From contig NZ_CP085193.1 in assembly GCF_024298965.1 (NCBI RefSeq), forward strand, positions 10,292,001 through 10,356,000: a stretch of 64,000 nucleotides of DNA, written 5' to 3'. A program made the position numbers and the translations under genes. The first letter of the stretch is position 1. Each line of letters begins with the position of its first letter. Below are positions 1-7,531 of this stretch, in pieces. Under the pieces are notes generated by a model. It searched no databases, was not told the DNA's origin, and saw only the letters and a program-made list of their open reading frames with translations. Source of the stretch: Streptomyces rapamycinicus NRRL 5491. Its GTDB lineage: Bacteria; Actinomycetota; Actinomycetes; Streptomycetales; Streptomycetaceae.

Positions 1-713
1 TGGGTGCTGCACAGAAACGCGGCGGCGGCGCCGAACTCATCGGGTTCGCCGTAGCGCCCGGCCGGGATCGTGGCCTTGGACGCGGCCTCGATCTGGTCCA
101 GCGGTCGGCCGGTGCGCTGGGCGGCGGCCTCGTCGATCTGCCGGGCCCGCGGGGTGGCGATGCGCCCGGGCAGCAGGGAGTTCACCGTCACGCCCTGCGC
201 GGCCACCTCGGCGGCGAGCGTTTTGAGGTACCCGGCGAGCGCCGCCCGTCCGAGGTTGGACAGCGAGAGGTTCGGCAGGGGTGCCTGCACACTCGTCGAG
301 CTGATGCTCAGGATGCGGCCCCAGCCCTTGTCGACCATGGCCGGGAGGGTGCCCCGCACCAGGATCTCCTGGGGGGTGACCAGCGTGGCGATGGCCTGTG
401 CGACCCCGGCGGTGTCGGTGGCGCGGGCCGGTCCCGGCGCCGGGCCCGGCCCGTTCAGCACGAGGATGTCGAGGTCGCCGACGGCCTCGCGGGCGGCCGT
501 GAGGAGCCGCTCGGCGCCGCCGTCCGCGACCAGGTCACAGCCCACGCCGACGGCGCCCGGCAGCTCGCCCGCCACCTCCTTGGCACGCTCGGCCGAGCGG
601 CCTGTGACCACGACGTTGACCCCTTCTTCCGCCAGGGCCCGGGCGGTCGCCCGGCCGAGGCCGGACGTGGATGCGCAGATGAGAGCGGTTTTGCCAGTCA
701 GACCGAGTTGCAT
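1..713 (-). CDS. SDR-family oxidoreductase (3' end cut by window edge)
   Basis: NAD(P)-dependent short-chain dehydrogenase/reductase; the substrate is unknown. The protein begins MQLGLTGKTALICASTSG, a Rossmann cofactor loop of the SDR type (here STSGLGRA instead of TGxxxGxG), followed by an LNGPGPG stretch in place of the usual NNAG and an SISSTSVQ segment carrying the catalytic Ser. The Tyr of the classical YxxxK is not obvious: the corresponding region reads LSLSNLGRAALAGYLKTL, so catalysis may differ. The ATG at 711-713 follows a GGAAAGG ribosome site. It is divergent from the FMN oxidase across a 202-bp region with operator-like palindromes, so the two are probably co-regulated. The C-terminus lies outside the window. 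Confidence 0.85.
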   Translation of the reverse strand, partial: MQLGLTGKTALICASTSGLGRATARALAEEGVNVVVTGRSAERAKEVAGELPGAVGVGCDLVADGGAERLLTAAREAVGDLDILVLNGPGPAPGPARATDTAGVAQAIATLVTPQEILVRGTLPAMVDKGWGRILSISSTSVQAPLPNLSLSNLGRAALAGYLKTLAAEVAAQGVTVNSLLPGRIATPRARQIDEAAAQRTGRPLDQIEAASKATIPAGRYGEPDEFGAAAAFLCST

Positions 714-739
714 GGCGCCTTTCCTTTTCGGTTCGCACC

Positions 740-764
740 GTCTTAAATATAAGACGCTGTCTTA
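740..764. promoter_or_regulatory. Operator-like array of three TAAGAC half-sites
   Basis: Seen: GTCTTA-N4-TAAGAC-N3-GTCTTA, which forms two overlapping perfect palindromes; the second extends to 747-767 as ATATAAGAC-GCT-GTCTTATAT. It lies 27 bp upstream of the SDR start. The same half-sites recur upstream of the aldehyde dehydrogenase and zinc dehydrogenase, and the GAC-GCT-GTC core recurs upstream of the IclR gene. Binding by that IclR protein is inference. Confidence 0.65.
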
Positions 765-848
765 TATGCAAACCAGATGGTGCCCACGGGGGAGTGATGC
801 GTCAAGGCTTGACGCACGTCGAAGTCGAGAGTCAGACTCCGATTTCTC

Positions 849-859
849 GGACAGCGTCC
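849..859. promoter_or_regulatory. Second GAC-AGC-GTC operator-like site
   Basis: GGAC-AGC-GTCC followed by TATAT. Read on the other strand this gives ATATAGGACGCTGTCC, sharing the GACGCTGTC core of the site at 747-767. It lies about 57 bp upstream of the FMN oxidase start, as expected for a site serving the rightward gene. Confidence 0.5.
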
Positions 860-915
860 TATATCTCGTCATTGGTCGAACGGCCATTGACACCCGCACA
901 TCGAGAGGCAAGACC

Positions 916-2190
916 GTGACCGTCTCCCAGTCCCCAGTGCCGTCCGCAGCCCCGAAGCGGCTTCGCGTGGCGCGGCAGCGACCCCGGTGGTCCGAGCTCC
1001 GCGAGGTTCTGCAAGTACGCCGGCCGACCCTCAACCCGGTCGAGCGGCGGCTCGGGGCCGCGCTGAGCATCCGCGACCTCCGCAAGGTGGCGGTGCGTAC
1101 GACTCCGCGCGCGGTATTCGACTACGTGGACGGCGCGGCCGACGCGGAGCTGACCGCGCGACGGAACAGGTCCGCCTTCGCGGCGGTCGAACTCGTGCCG
1201 GAGTACCTGTCGCCGGTCGACCATCCGGACCTGTCCACGCGGGTGTTCGACCGGGAGATCGCGATGCCGCTGATCTTCGCGCCGACCGGATACACCCGGA
1301 TGATGCACCACGAGGGCGAGGCGGCGGTCGCGCGCGTGGCCGCCCGCCACGGCCTGCCGTACACGCTGTCCACCGTGGGCACCTCGACCGTCGAGGACGT
1401 CGCCGCGGCGGCCCCCGGCGGCGAACACTGGTTCCAGCTCTATCTGACCCGCGACGAGCGCCTCAACGCGGAACTCCTCGACCGCGCGCTCGCGGCCGGA
1501 TTCACCACCGTGGTCCTCACCGTGGACACCCCCGTGGCGGGCCGCCACCCCAAGGACATGCGCAACGGCCTCACGATCCCGCCGTCGCTCACCCTGCGCA
1601 CGCTGTTCGGCATGGCCCGCTACCCGTCCTGGGTGCTCAACAAGCTGACCACGGCCCCGATCGCGTTCGCGTCGCTGCGCAGCATGGCCGGCGAGACGGA
1701 CGTGATCGACGCCGTACGGGTGGCCGACGTGGTCTTCGAACCGACCCTGAACTACGACCATCTGGCGTGGCTGCGCGCCAACTGGCCGCACCGGCTGCTG
1801 GTCAAGGGCGTCCTCAGCCCGCGCGACGCGCGCCGCGCCGTCGAGACGGGCGCGGACGGTGTGGTCGTGTCCAACCACGGGGGACGGCAGCTCGACCGCA
1901 CCCCGGCCACCCTCACGGTGCTGCCCGGGATACGCGAGGAGCTCGGCCCCGACGCCACGGTGATCCTCGACAGCGGCGTCACCCATGGCCAGGACATCCT
2001 CGCCGCGCGGGCGCTCGGGGCGGACGCGGTCATGATCGGCCGCGCCTATCTGTACGGCCTGATGGCCGGTGGTGAGCGGGGCGTGGAGCGCGCCGTCACG
2101 ATCCTCCGCGAGGAGTACTCACGCAGCCTGCAACTGCTCGGGCTGAACGCGAGCGACGCCATCGCGCGGCACCACGTGCGGATGCCGTGA
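916..2190 (+). CDS. FMN-dependent alpha-hydroxy acid oxidase/dehydrogenase (LldD-like)
   Basis: Oxidises a 2-hydroxy acid to the 2-oxo acid using FMN, as in the L-lactate dehydrogenase/glycolate oxidase family. The 424-residue protein is a normal family length. Seen: YVDGAADAELTARRN near the N-terminus (FMN-barrel entry), PTGYTRMMH, the WFQLYL strand, and the family active-site signature SNHGGRQLD with catalytic His at about residue 321, then the phosphate-binding DSGVTHGQDI and GRAYLYGL. The frame is open further upstream, but that part crosses the divergent promoter. GTG at 916 gives MTVSQSPVPS and fits homologues, though no strong ribosome site is seen. It probably acts with the neighbouring dehydrogenases; the real substrate is unknown. 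Confidence 0.85.
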   Translation: MTVSQSPVPSAAPKRLRVARQRPRWSELREVLQVRRPTLNPVERRLGAALSIRDLRKVAVRTTPRAVFDYVDGAADAELTARRNRSAFAAVELVPEYLSPVDHPDLSTRVFDREIAMPLIFAPTGYTRMMHHEGEAAVARVAARHGLPYTLSTVGTSTVEDVAAAAPGGEHWFQLYLTRDERLNAELLDRALAAGFTTVVLTVDTPVAGRHPKDMRNGLTIPPSLTLRTLFGMARYPSWVLNKLTTAPIAFASLRSMAGETDVIDAVRVADVVFEPTLNYDHLAWLRANWPHRLLVKGVLSPRDARRAVETGADGVVVSNHGGRQLDRTPATLTVLPGIREELGPDATVILDSGVTHGQDILAARALGADAVMIGRAYLYGLMAGGERGVERAVTILREEYSRSLQLLGLNASDAIARHHVRMP

Positions 2191-2237
2191 GCGGTCGTAT
2201 GAGGTGAGCGGCCGTATGCCGTGAGCGGTGTGGGAAC
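2187..2237. repeat. 17-bp tandem duplication carrying the stop codon
   Basis: GTGAGCGGTCGTATGAG (2187-2203) is followed by GTGAGCGGCCGTATGCC (2204-2220) and a third partial copy GTGAGCGGTG. The first copy contains the TGA stop of the FMN oxidase, so the duplication begins at the gene end and repeats the stop in one phase. Confidence 0.8.
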
Positions 2238-2240
2238 GGG

Positions 2241-2269
2241 AGAGGGCCCGCCGGCGAGGCGGGCCCTCT
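2241..2269. terminator. Bidirectional terminator hairpin
   Basis: Perfect 12-bp arms AGAGGGCCCGCC / GGCGGGCCCTCT with a 5-nt loop, between the convergent FMN oxidase and aldehyde dehydrogenase genes. No U-tract, as is usual in Streptomyces. Confidence 0.8.
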
Positions 2270-2282
2270 GGCCGATCTCGGC

Positions 2283-3719
2283 TCAGGAGACCCGCTGTGG
2301 AACGCTCAGCGGGTTCGCGTCGCGCAGTGCGGGCGGCAGCAGGTGCTGCGGTACGCCCTGATAGGCGACCGGCCGCAGGAACCGGTGGATGGCCTCGGTC
2401 CCCACCGAGGTCGTGGCCGGTGCCGTGGTGGCCGGGTAGGGGCCGCCGTGCTGCTGTGCGTAGGTGACCGACACGCCCGTGGGCCACTGGTTCCACAGCA
2501 CACGTCCGGCCTTGGCGGCCAGCAGCCTGATCAGCTCCGCGGCGATGGTGTCGTCGTCCTCGCCCTGGATGGAGGCGGTGAGCTGTCCGTCGATGGCCCT
2601 CGCCACCTCGAGCAGTTCGCTCTCCTCCGCGTACTCCACGACCAGCGCGGTCGGCCCGAACACCTCCCGGATGAGCGCATCCGGGTCGCGGAGCAGGTCG
2701 GCCGAGGTCGTGCACAGCACAGTCGGCGACGGACCGGCGCCGTCGTGGTCGCCACTCACCAGGACGCGCACCCCGGCGGTGTCGCGCAACTCCCGCACCG
2801 TACTCGCGTAGGAGGTCCGGATGCGCTCGTTGAGCAATGTGAGCGGCGCGTCCGGGACCGCGCCGGGCAACTCGTCCACCAGCTTGGCCGAGGCCGGGAC
2901 CAGCAGGATGCCGGGCTTGGTGCAGAACTGCCCGGCGCCGAGGGTGAACGACCCGATGAACTCCGAGACGATCGCGGCCCCGCGCCGCCCGGCGGCGGCC
3001 TCCGTGACGAACACCGGGTTGACGCTGCCGAGTTCACCGAAGAACGGGATGGGGTCCGGACGGCCGTTCGCGAGGTCGAGAAGCGCCCGGCCCGCCTCGG
3101 TCGATCCGGTGAACGCTCCCGCCTTCACCCGCGGGTCCACGATCGCGGCCCGGCCCGACTCCGTCCCGAAGACCACGTCGAAGAGCCCCTCGGGCGCGCC
3201 GGTGGACCGTAGCGCCTGCCGCACCACCTCCGCCGTGGCGGCCGAGAGCCTGGGGTGGCCGGAGTGGGCCTTGACCACGACCGGGCAGCCCGCCGCGAGC
3301 GCCGAGGCGGTGTCCCCGCCCGCCACGCTGAACGCGAACGGGAAGTTGCTCGCGGAGAAGACGACGACCGGGCCGAGCGGTTCGAGCACCCGGCGCAGAT
3401 CGGGCCGCGGGCCCATCGGCCACGCGGGGTCGGCACGGTCGATCGTCGCCCCGAGGTACTCGCCCCGCGTCACCATCTCGGCGAAGAGCCGGAGCTGGAA
3501 GACCGTGCGGACCATCTCGTTGCCCAGCCGGGGCTCCCCGAGGGACGTCTCCTCGTCCGCGATGGCCACCAGCTTCGGCGCGGCCTCTTCGAGCGCGGAC
3601 GCGATGGCCTCGAGAAACGGGGCGCGGCCGGCCGGTTCGAGGCGGCTCCACCGCTCGAACGCGCCCGTGGCGGCGTCGAGTTTCCGCACCAGCTCCAGCG
3701 CGTTTGTCGCATCGGTCAT
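2283..3719 (-). CDS. Aldehyde dehydrogenase, 2,5-dioxovalerate (ketoglutarate semialdehyde) type
   Basis: NADP-preferring aldehyde dehydrogenase of the group that includes alpha-ketoglutaric semialdehyde dehydrogenases, which end oxidative pentose, uronate, glucarate and hydroxyproline pathways by making 2-oxoglutarate. The 478-residue sequence has SNFPFAF with Asn125, the general-base Glu229 in FFGELGSVNP and the nucleophile Cys266 in GAGQFCTKPG; the ELGSVNP variant is typical of this subgroup. The ATG at 3717-3719 has a GGGAG ribosome site. It is divergent from the zinc dehydrogenase across a region with the same TAAGAC half-sites as the 740 array. Sub-family placement is from motifs; the exact aldehyde is not proven. 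Confidence 0.85.
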   Translation of the reverse strand: MTDATNALELVRKLDAATGAFERWSRLEPAGRAPFLEAIASALEEAAPKLVAIADEETSLGEPRLGNEMVRTVFQLRLFAEMVTRGEYLGATIDRADPAWPMGPRPDLRRVLEPLGPVVVFSASNFPFAFSVAGGDTASALAAGCPVVVKAHSGHPRLSAATAEVVRQALRSTGAPEGLFDVVFGTESGRAAIVDPRVKAGAFTGSTEAGRALLDLANGRPDPIPFFGELGSVNPVFVTEAAAGRRGAAIVSEFIGSFTLGAGQFCTKPGILLVPASAKLVDELPGAVPDAPLTLLNERIRTSYASTVRELRDTAGVRVLVSGDHDGAGPSPTVLCTTSADLLRDPDALIREVFGPTALVVEYAEESELLEVARAIDGQLTASIQGEDDDTIAAELIRLLAAKAGRVLWNQWPTGVSVTYAQQHGGPYPATTAPATTSVGTEAIHRFLRPVAYQGVPQHLLPPALRDANPLSVPQRVS

Positions 3720-3739
3720 CAGGCGTGCTCCCTTATGAT

Positions 3740-3755
3740 GTCTTAAATATGAGAC
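3740..3755. promoter_or_regulatory. Operator-like palindrome GTCTTA-N4-TGAGAC
   Basis: Differs by one base from the GTCTTA-AATA-TAAGAC palindrome at 740-755, with the same AATA spacer. It sits 20 bp upstream of the aldehyde dehydrogenase start, and another loose AAGAC half-site follows at about 3771-3775. Confidence 0.65.
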
Positions 3756-3845
3756 ATAATCTTACTCTCAAGACACGGTTGCATGCGTCGGCGCCTCCGT
3801 CAACGTGCTTGACGGCCGCCGAGACGGCCTCACATACTCAACCTG

Positions 3846-3860
3846 TAAGACAACGTCTGA
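3846..3860. promoter_or_regulatory. Operator-like site TAAGAC-N3-GTCTGA
   Basis: One mismatch from the TAAGAC-N3-GTCTTA palindrome at 750-764, with the same 3-bp spacer. It lies 38 bp upstream of the zinc dehydrogenase start, so each face of this divergent promoter carries one copy. Confidence 0.55.
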
Positions 3861-3897
3861 AGTTTCGTACACGGTGGACAGAGTGAGGCGTGGCTCC

Positions 3898-5004
3898 ATG
3901 AAGGCAGCAGTACTGCACCGGCCCGGTGCGCCGTTGACCGTCGAGGACGTCGACCTCGACGCCCCCGGACCGGGCGAGGTCACCCTCCGTGTGCTCGCCG
4001 CGGGGGTGTGCCACAGCGATCTGCACTACATGAACGGCGACCTCAACGTCCGCCTGCCCGCGGTGCTCGGGCACGAGGGGACGGGCGTGGTGGAGCGGGT
4101 GGGGGAGGGGGTGACCCGGGTCCGCCCCGGCGACACCGTCATCACGCTGTGGCGCCCGCGGTGCGGCGACTGCGAGTTCTGCACCACCGGCCGCCCCGCC
4201 CTGTGCGCGCTGGGCCGGGTGCAGGCGGCCTCCGGCGGTCTGCTCGACGGGACGTCACGGCTGAACCTGAACGGCGAGAAGCTGCACCACCTCATGTGCG
4301 TCTCCTGCTTCGCCGAGCAGTGCGTCGTGTCCGAACGGTCGGTCCTCACGATCGATCCGGACGTTCCGCCGGAGATCGCGGCGATCACCGGATGCGCCGT
4401 GGTCACCGGGGCCGGTGCCGCGCTGAACGTCATGAAGGACGCCACCGGAGAGGGTGTCGTGGTCATCGGCGCCGGTGGCGTCGGGCTGAGCGCGGTGATG
4501 GGGCTGCGCCTCGTCGGCGCCGATCCGATCGTCGCCGTCGACACGGTGGACGCCAAGCTGGAGAAGGCACTCGAGCTCGGCGCCACCCACGCGGTCAACG
4601 TCCGCACGCACGGCCTCGCCGAAGAGCTCACCAGGATCTCGCCACGTCCGATGGCCTGGTCACTGGACGCGGTCGGCAGGCCCGAGACACTCGCCCAGGC
4701 GGTCGAGGTCGTGGGCACCGGCGGGACCGCCGTCGCCGTCGGCCTCGGCAAGGTGGGCGCCACCGCGGCTGTGCCCGTCAACCCCCTGGTACAGCAGGAG
4801 AAGCGGCTGATCGGCAGCCTCTACGGCTCGGCCAACACACCGGTCGACATCCCCAAGCTGGTCGAGCTCTTCAAGACCGGCCGGCTGCCGCTCGACAAGC
4901 TGCTCGGTGAACGGTACGAACTGTCGGCGGTCAACGAGGCGTACGCGGCGCTGGCGCAGGGGGCCACCGGCCGTGCGGTGATCGTTCCCGGCCCTAAGCT
5001 GTGA
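3898..5004 (+). CDS. Zinc-dependent alcohol dehydrogenase (MDR superfamily)
   Basis: Oxidises an alcohol to an aldehyde or ketone with NAD(P). Seen in 368 residues: catalytic zinc ligand region GVCHSDLHY, GHEGTGVVERVG, the four-cysteine structural zinc lobe CGDCEFCTTGRPALC, and the nucleotide-binding VVIGAGGVGLSAV. The overall pattern resembles the glutathione-independent class III-like/aryl-alcohol branch. The ATG at 3898 is preceded by a GAGG sequence. It is followed 43 bp later by the hydratase-family gene in the same direction, probably one transcript, and could supply the aldehyde for the divergent aldehyde dehydrogenase. Substrate unknown. Confidence 0.85.
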   Translation: MKAAVLHRPGAPLTVEDVDLDAPGPGEVTLRVLAAGVCHSDLHYMNGDLNVRLPAVLGHEGTGVVERVGEGVTRVRPGDTVITLWRPRCGDCEFCTTGRPALCALGRVQAASGGLLDGTSRLNLNGEKLHHLMCVSCFAEQCVVSERSVLTIDPDVPPEIAAITGCAVVTGAGAALNVMKDATGEGVVVIGAGGVGLSAVMGLRLVGADPIVAVDTVDAKLEKALELGATHAVNVRTHGLAEELTRISPRPMAWSLDAVGRPETLAQAVEVVGTGGTAVAVGLGKVGATAAVPVNPLVQQEKRLIGSLYGSANTPVDIPKLVELFKTGRLPLDKLLGERYELSAVNEAYAALAQGATGRAVIVPGPKL

Positions 5005-5047
5005 GTGCGGACCGGCTCATGAACGGAACCGGTGGTAGGGGAGATCG

Positions 5048-5866
5048 ATGAACAGGGAACTGGTCGCGGAACTGGGCCGACGGCTGTGGCACGCGAGCAA
5101 CGGAGCCGTCGCCGTCGACCCCGCCGAGGTCGACTCGGGCGCGGTGGACGCGGCCGCGGTGGACGCGGCCCTGGCCGATCGGCTCGATGGCCTCGAAATG
5201 GCCTATGCCGTCCAGGGCGCCGGCCACGACCTGGCGATCGCCGCCGGTGAGCGGGCGATCGGCTACAAGGTCGGCCTCACGGCGCGGCCCGCGCGGGAGG
5301 CTTTCGGTGCCGATGAGCCCGCTGCCGGCTATCTGCTCGCCGGCAGGCTGATCGAGGACGGCGAGCCCCTCACCACGGCTGGGCTGTTCGCCCCGCTGGC
5401 GGAAGTGGAGGTCGCGTTCACCCTCGGTGAGGCGCTGACCGGTCCGCGGGTGACCGCTGGGGACGTCCGCGAGGCCACCGCCGCCGTGGCACCGGCCTTC
5501 GAGATCGTCGACAGCCGGTGGCGTGGCGGCGCGCGAACGCTCCCCATGCTCGTCGCCGACAACACCAACGCCGCGCGCGCGATGGTGGGCCCCGCGGTCG
5601 CGCCGTCGGCTGTGGACCTGTCGAAGCTCGCCGCCACGCTGACGATCGGCTCCCGCACGGTGCCGGGGAGCGCGGCCGCCGTCATGGGCGACCCCGCCGA
5701 GGCGGTGGCATGGCTCGCCCGGCATCTGCTGCGCGGTGGAAGGCGACTGGAAGCCGGGGACATCGTCCTGAGCGGCACCCTGTGCGCCCCGACGGCGATC
5801 AGCGTCGGCGATCGCCTGGTGGCCGACCTCGGTGAGCTGGGCCGGATCGCCCTCGACGTCAACTGA
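5048..5866 (+). CDS. 2-keto-4-pentenoate hydratase / FAH-superfamily enzyme
   Basis: Metal-dependent hydratase or decarboxylase of the MhpD/HpcG group, which acts on short 2-oxo acids; some FAH-fold relatives dehydrate 2-keto-3-deoxypentonates. Seen in 272 residues: YKVGLTARPAREAFGADEP near the substrate pocket, the metal-binding acidic pair in PLAEVEVAFTLG, AFEIVDSRWRGG, VADNTNAARAMVGP and the C-terminal AGDIVLSGTLCAP strand characteristic of the family. The ATG has a GGTAGGGGAG ribosome site. It is the last gene of the rightward unit and is followed by a hairpin. With the semialdehyde dehydrogenase nearby, a role in turning a deoxy-ketoacid into ketoglutarate semialdehyde is possible but unproven. 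Confidence 0.8.
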   Translation: MNRELVAELGRRLWHASNGAVAVDPAEVDSGAVDAAAVDAALADRLDGLEMAYAVQGAGHDLAIAAGERAIGYKVGLTARPAREAFGADEPAAGYLLAGRLIEDGEPLTTAGLFAPLAEVEVAFTLGEALTGPRVTAGDVREATAAVAPAFEIVDSRWRGGARTLPMLVADNTNAARAMVGPAVAPSAVDLSKLAATLTIGSRTVPGSAAAVMGDPAEAVAWLARHLLRGGRRLEAGDIVLSGTLCAPTAISVGDRLVADLGELGRIALDVN

Positions 5867-5870
5867 CCAG

Positions 5871-5909
5871 CAGGGGCTGGGGCCAGGGCGTATGCGGCGC
5901 CAGCCCCTG
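5871..5909. terminator. Terminator hairpin between convergent genes
   Basis: 10-bp perfect arms CAGGGGCTGG / CCAGCCCCTG with a 19-nt loop, between the stops at 5866 (+) and 5921 (-). Confidence 0.65.
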
Positions 5910-5920
5910 TGTGAGGGGCG

Positions 5921-6691
5921 TCAGCGCATCACGCGGTCCGCGGTGAGAACGCGGGACGTCTCGGCCAGCAGGGCGCGCAGCCGGTCCGCGGACAGCGGGG
6001 CGCCCGGGTCCGCGGGCGGCCGGGTCCGGAACGGGCCGCCGGACCTGATCTCCTCGACCATCTTGGCCATGGCGGCCTTCAGGCCGTCGGTGTCGGCGAA
6101 GTAGGGCACCACATAGGCGGCGGTCTCCGGCTCGAAGCGCCAGCTCTCGGCCAGGGGGCCCGCGTCGACGGTGTCGAAGCCCAGCCGGTCGATCAGGGCG
6201 GCGGCGCTCGCCTTCGCCTCCGGGTCGTCACCCGCGATCGGCAGGGCGGTGCGGTCGGCGGCTCCGGTGGGACGGGCGAGCGCCGGGATGTGTCCGTCGC
6301 TGATGTTGTTGAACGCCTTGACGAGCTTCGCACCGGTCAGGTGGAGCTGGACGAGTTCGCTCGTGGTGGTCTTGCCCGAGTCGAGCTCGTCGAAGTCCCC
6401 GTCGCGGAACGGGTAGTAGTTGATCGTGTCGAGCACGACCTTGCCCGCCAGTGCGGCGGCCGGGAGCTTGCGGTAGGCGGCCAGCGGGATGCTCACCACC
6501 ACCCAGTCGCCCGCCCGGGCCGCCTCCTCGGGCGTCGCGGCCCGGGCGCGCTCCCCGAGCTCGGCGACCGTCTGGGCCAGGGTCTCGGGCCCGCGGGAAT
6601 TGGACAGGACGACGTCGATGCCCGCCGCGATCGCGAGCCGGGCCAGTTTCGTGCCGATGTTGCCGCTGCCGATGAAGCCAAGCGTTGCCAT
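5921..6691 (-). CDS. NADPH-dependent F420 reductase-like / NAD(P)-binding domain protein
   Basis: 256-residue Rossmann protein of the F420-dependent NADP reductase fold (pfam03807 type). Seen: ATLGFIGSGNIGTKLARLA at the N-terminus, SNSRGPETL (NADP phosphate pocket), VLDTINYYPFRDG, KAFNNISDGHI and PIAGDDPEAK, all in the order typical of the family. Whether it truly uses F420 cannot be told from sequence. The start is the ATG at 6689-6691 with GGAGACC upstream; the frame is open further upstream into the divergent promoter and TetR gene, which is shadow. It is divergent from a TetR regulator across three identical-type operators and is almost certainly that repressor's target. Confidence 0.8.
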   Translation of the reverse strand: MATLGFIGSGNIGTKLARLAIAAGIDVVLSNSRGPETLAQTVAELGERARAATPEEAARAGDWVVVSIPLAAYRKLPAAALAGKVVLDTINYYPFRDGDFDELDSGKTTTSELVQLHLTGAKLVKAFNNISDGHIPALARPTGAADRTALPIAGDDPEAKASAAALIDRLGFDTVDAGPLAESWRFEPETAAYVVPYFADTDGLKAAMAKMVEEIRSGGPFRTRPPADPGAPLSADRLRALLAETSRVLTADRVMR

Positions 6692-6739
6692 GAAAGAGGT
6701 CTCCTCATCTGACGGACCCGCCACCGGACCGGAGTAAAC

Positions 6740-6809
6740 GGAGCGAGTGCTCCTCTTGAAGGTAACACAAGCGGAGCACATGCTCCGTAATATCCGGAGC
6801 GAGTGCTCC
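6740..6809. promoter_or_regulatory. Three GGAGC-N4-GCTCC operators in a divergent promoter
   Basis: Perfect 14-bp inverted repeats at 6740-6753 (GGAGCGAGTGCTCC), 6773-6786 (GGAGCACATGCTCC) and 6796-6809 (GGAGCGAGTGCTCC). Centre-to-centre spacing is 33 and 23 bp, about three and two helical turns. They fill the intergenic space between the F420-reductase-like gene and the TetR gene; TetR binding is inferred from position. Confidence 0.8.
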
Positions 6810-6835
6810 ATAAAGCCGCCTGTACGCTGAATGCC

Positions 6836-7465
6836 GTGACCAGCGCCGACCAGTCCACGCCCACGCAGCCCCCCGCCAGGCGCGCCCGCCGGGCGGACGC
6901 CGAGCGCAACCGCGCCGCGATCATCGAGGCGGCCGGTGTGGTCTTCGCCGAGCAGGGCTGTGCCGTCGACGTCCGCGAGATCGCCCGGCGCAGCGGCGTC
7001 GGCATGGGCACGCTCTACCGCCACTTCCCGACCAAGGACGACCTGCTCGCCACCGTCATGGAGCGGGAATTCACCTCCTGGCTCACCGCCGCCCATCAGG
7101 CGGCGGCCGCGACCGAGGATCCCTGGGAGGCCCTGACCGGCTTCTTCGAACAGGCCCTCACCAATCAGGCGCACAACCGCGCCCTCGTCGAGACCTACAC
7201 CGCCACCGGCGCCCCCGCGCACCAGTGCGCCCGGCGCCGCGACGCCTTCATCGACGAACTGCGCATCCGCTGTGTGGACGCCGGACTTCTGCGCGACGGC
7301 GTCACCACCGCCGACCTCGTCCTGCTCAGCACCTCCCTGAGCCAGACCGTCCAGGCCACCGACGACAGCCACCCCGGCCAGTGGCGCCGCCTTCTGCGCA
7401 TCTCCCTCGACGGCCTCAGCAGCCGCAATGCCGAACCGCTGCCGGACGCGGACGCCGGGACATAG
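6836..7465 (+). CDS. TetR-family transcriptional regulator
   Basis: 209-residue repressor. The N-terminal helix-turn-helix is clear: ERNRAAIIEAAGVVFAEQG, then VREIARRSGVGMGTLYRHF and TKDDLLATVM. The C-terminal ligand domain is of the SBD-like type common in Streptomyces, with ALVETYTATGAP. The GTG at 6836 (MTSADQSTPT) is chosen because an upstream in-frame start at 6803 would lie inside the third operator. It probably represses itself and the divergent oxidoreductase through the three GGAGC-N4-GCTCC sites. Its inducer is unknown. Confidence 0.85.
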   Translation: MTSADQSTPTQPPARRARRADAERNRAAIIEAAGVVFAEQGCAVDVREIARRSGVGMGTLYRHFPTKDDLLATVMEREFTSWLTAAHQAAAATEDPWEALTGFFEQALTNQAHNRALVETYTATGAPAHQCARRRDAFIDELRIRCVDAGLLRDGVTTADLVLLSTSLSQTVQATDDSHPGQWRRLLRISLDGLSSRNAEPLPDADAGT

Positions 7466-7479
7466 GTGTCTGATATTTT

Positions 7480-7490
7480 GGACGCTGTCT
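7480..7490. promoter_or_regulatory. GGAC-GCT-GTCT site upstream of the IclR gene
   Basis: TTTTGGACGCTGTCTACGG contains the same GACGCTGTC core as 747-767 and (reverse) 849-859. It lies 42 bp before the IclR start, suggesting autoregulation and naming this IclR protein as the likely regulator of the 1-5.9 kb cluster. Confidence 0.5.
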
Positions 7491-7531
7491 ACGGAAATGT
7501 GTTCCGCTGAAACGTGTGCTGGGAGGCCATC

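Noticed and set aside
70..915. Long upstream extension of the FMN oxidase frame
   Set aside because: It is antisense to the SDR gene and crosses the divergent promoter with its palindromes; homology to the family begins only after about position 960.
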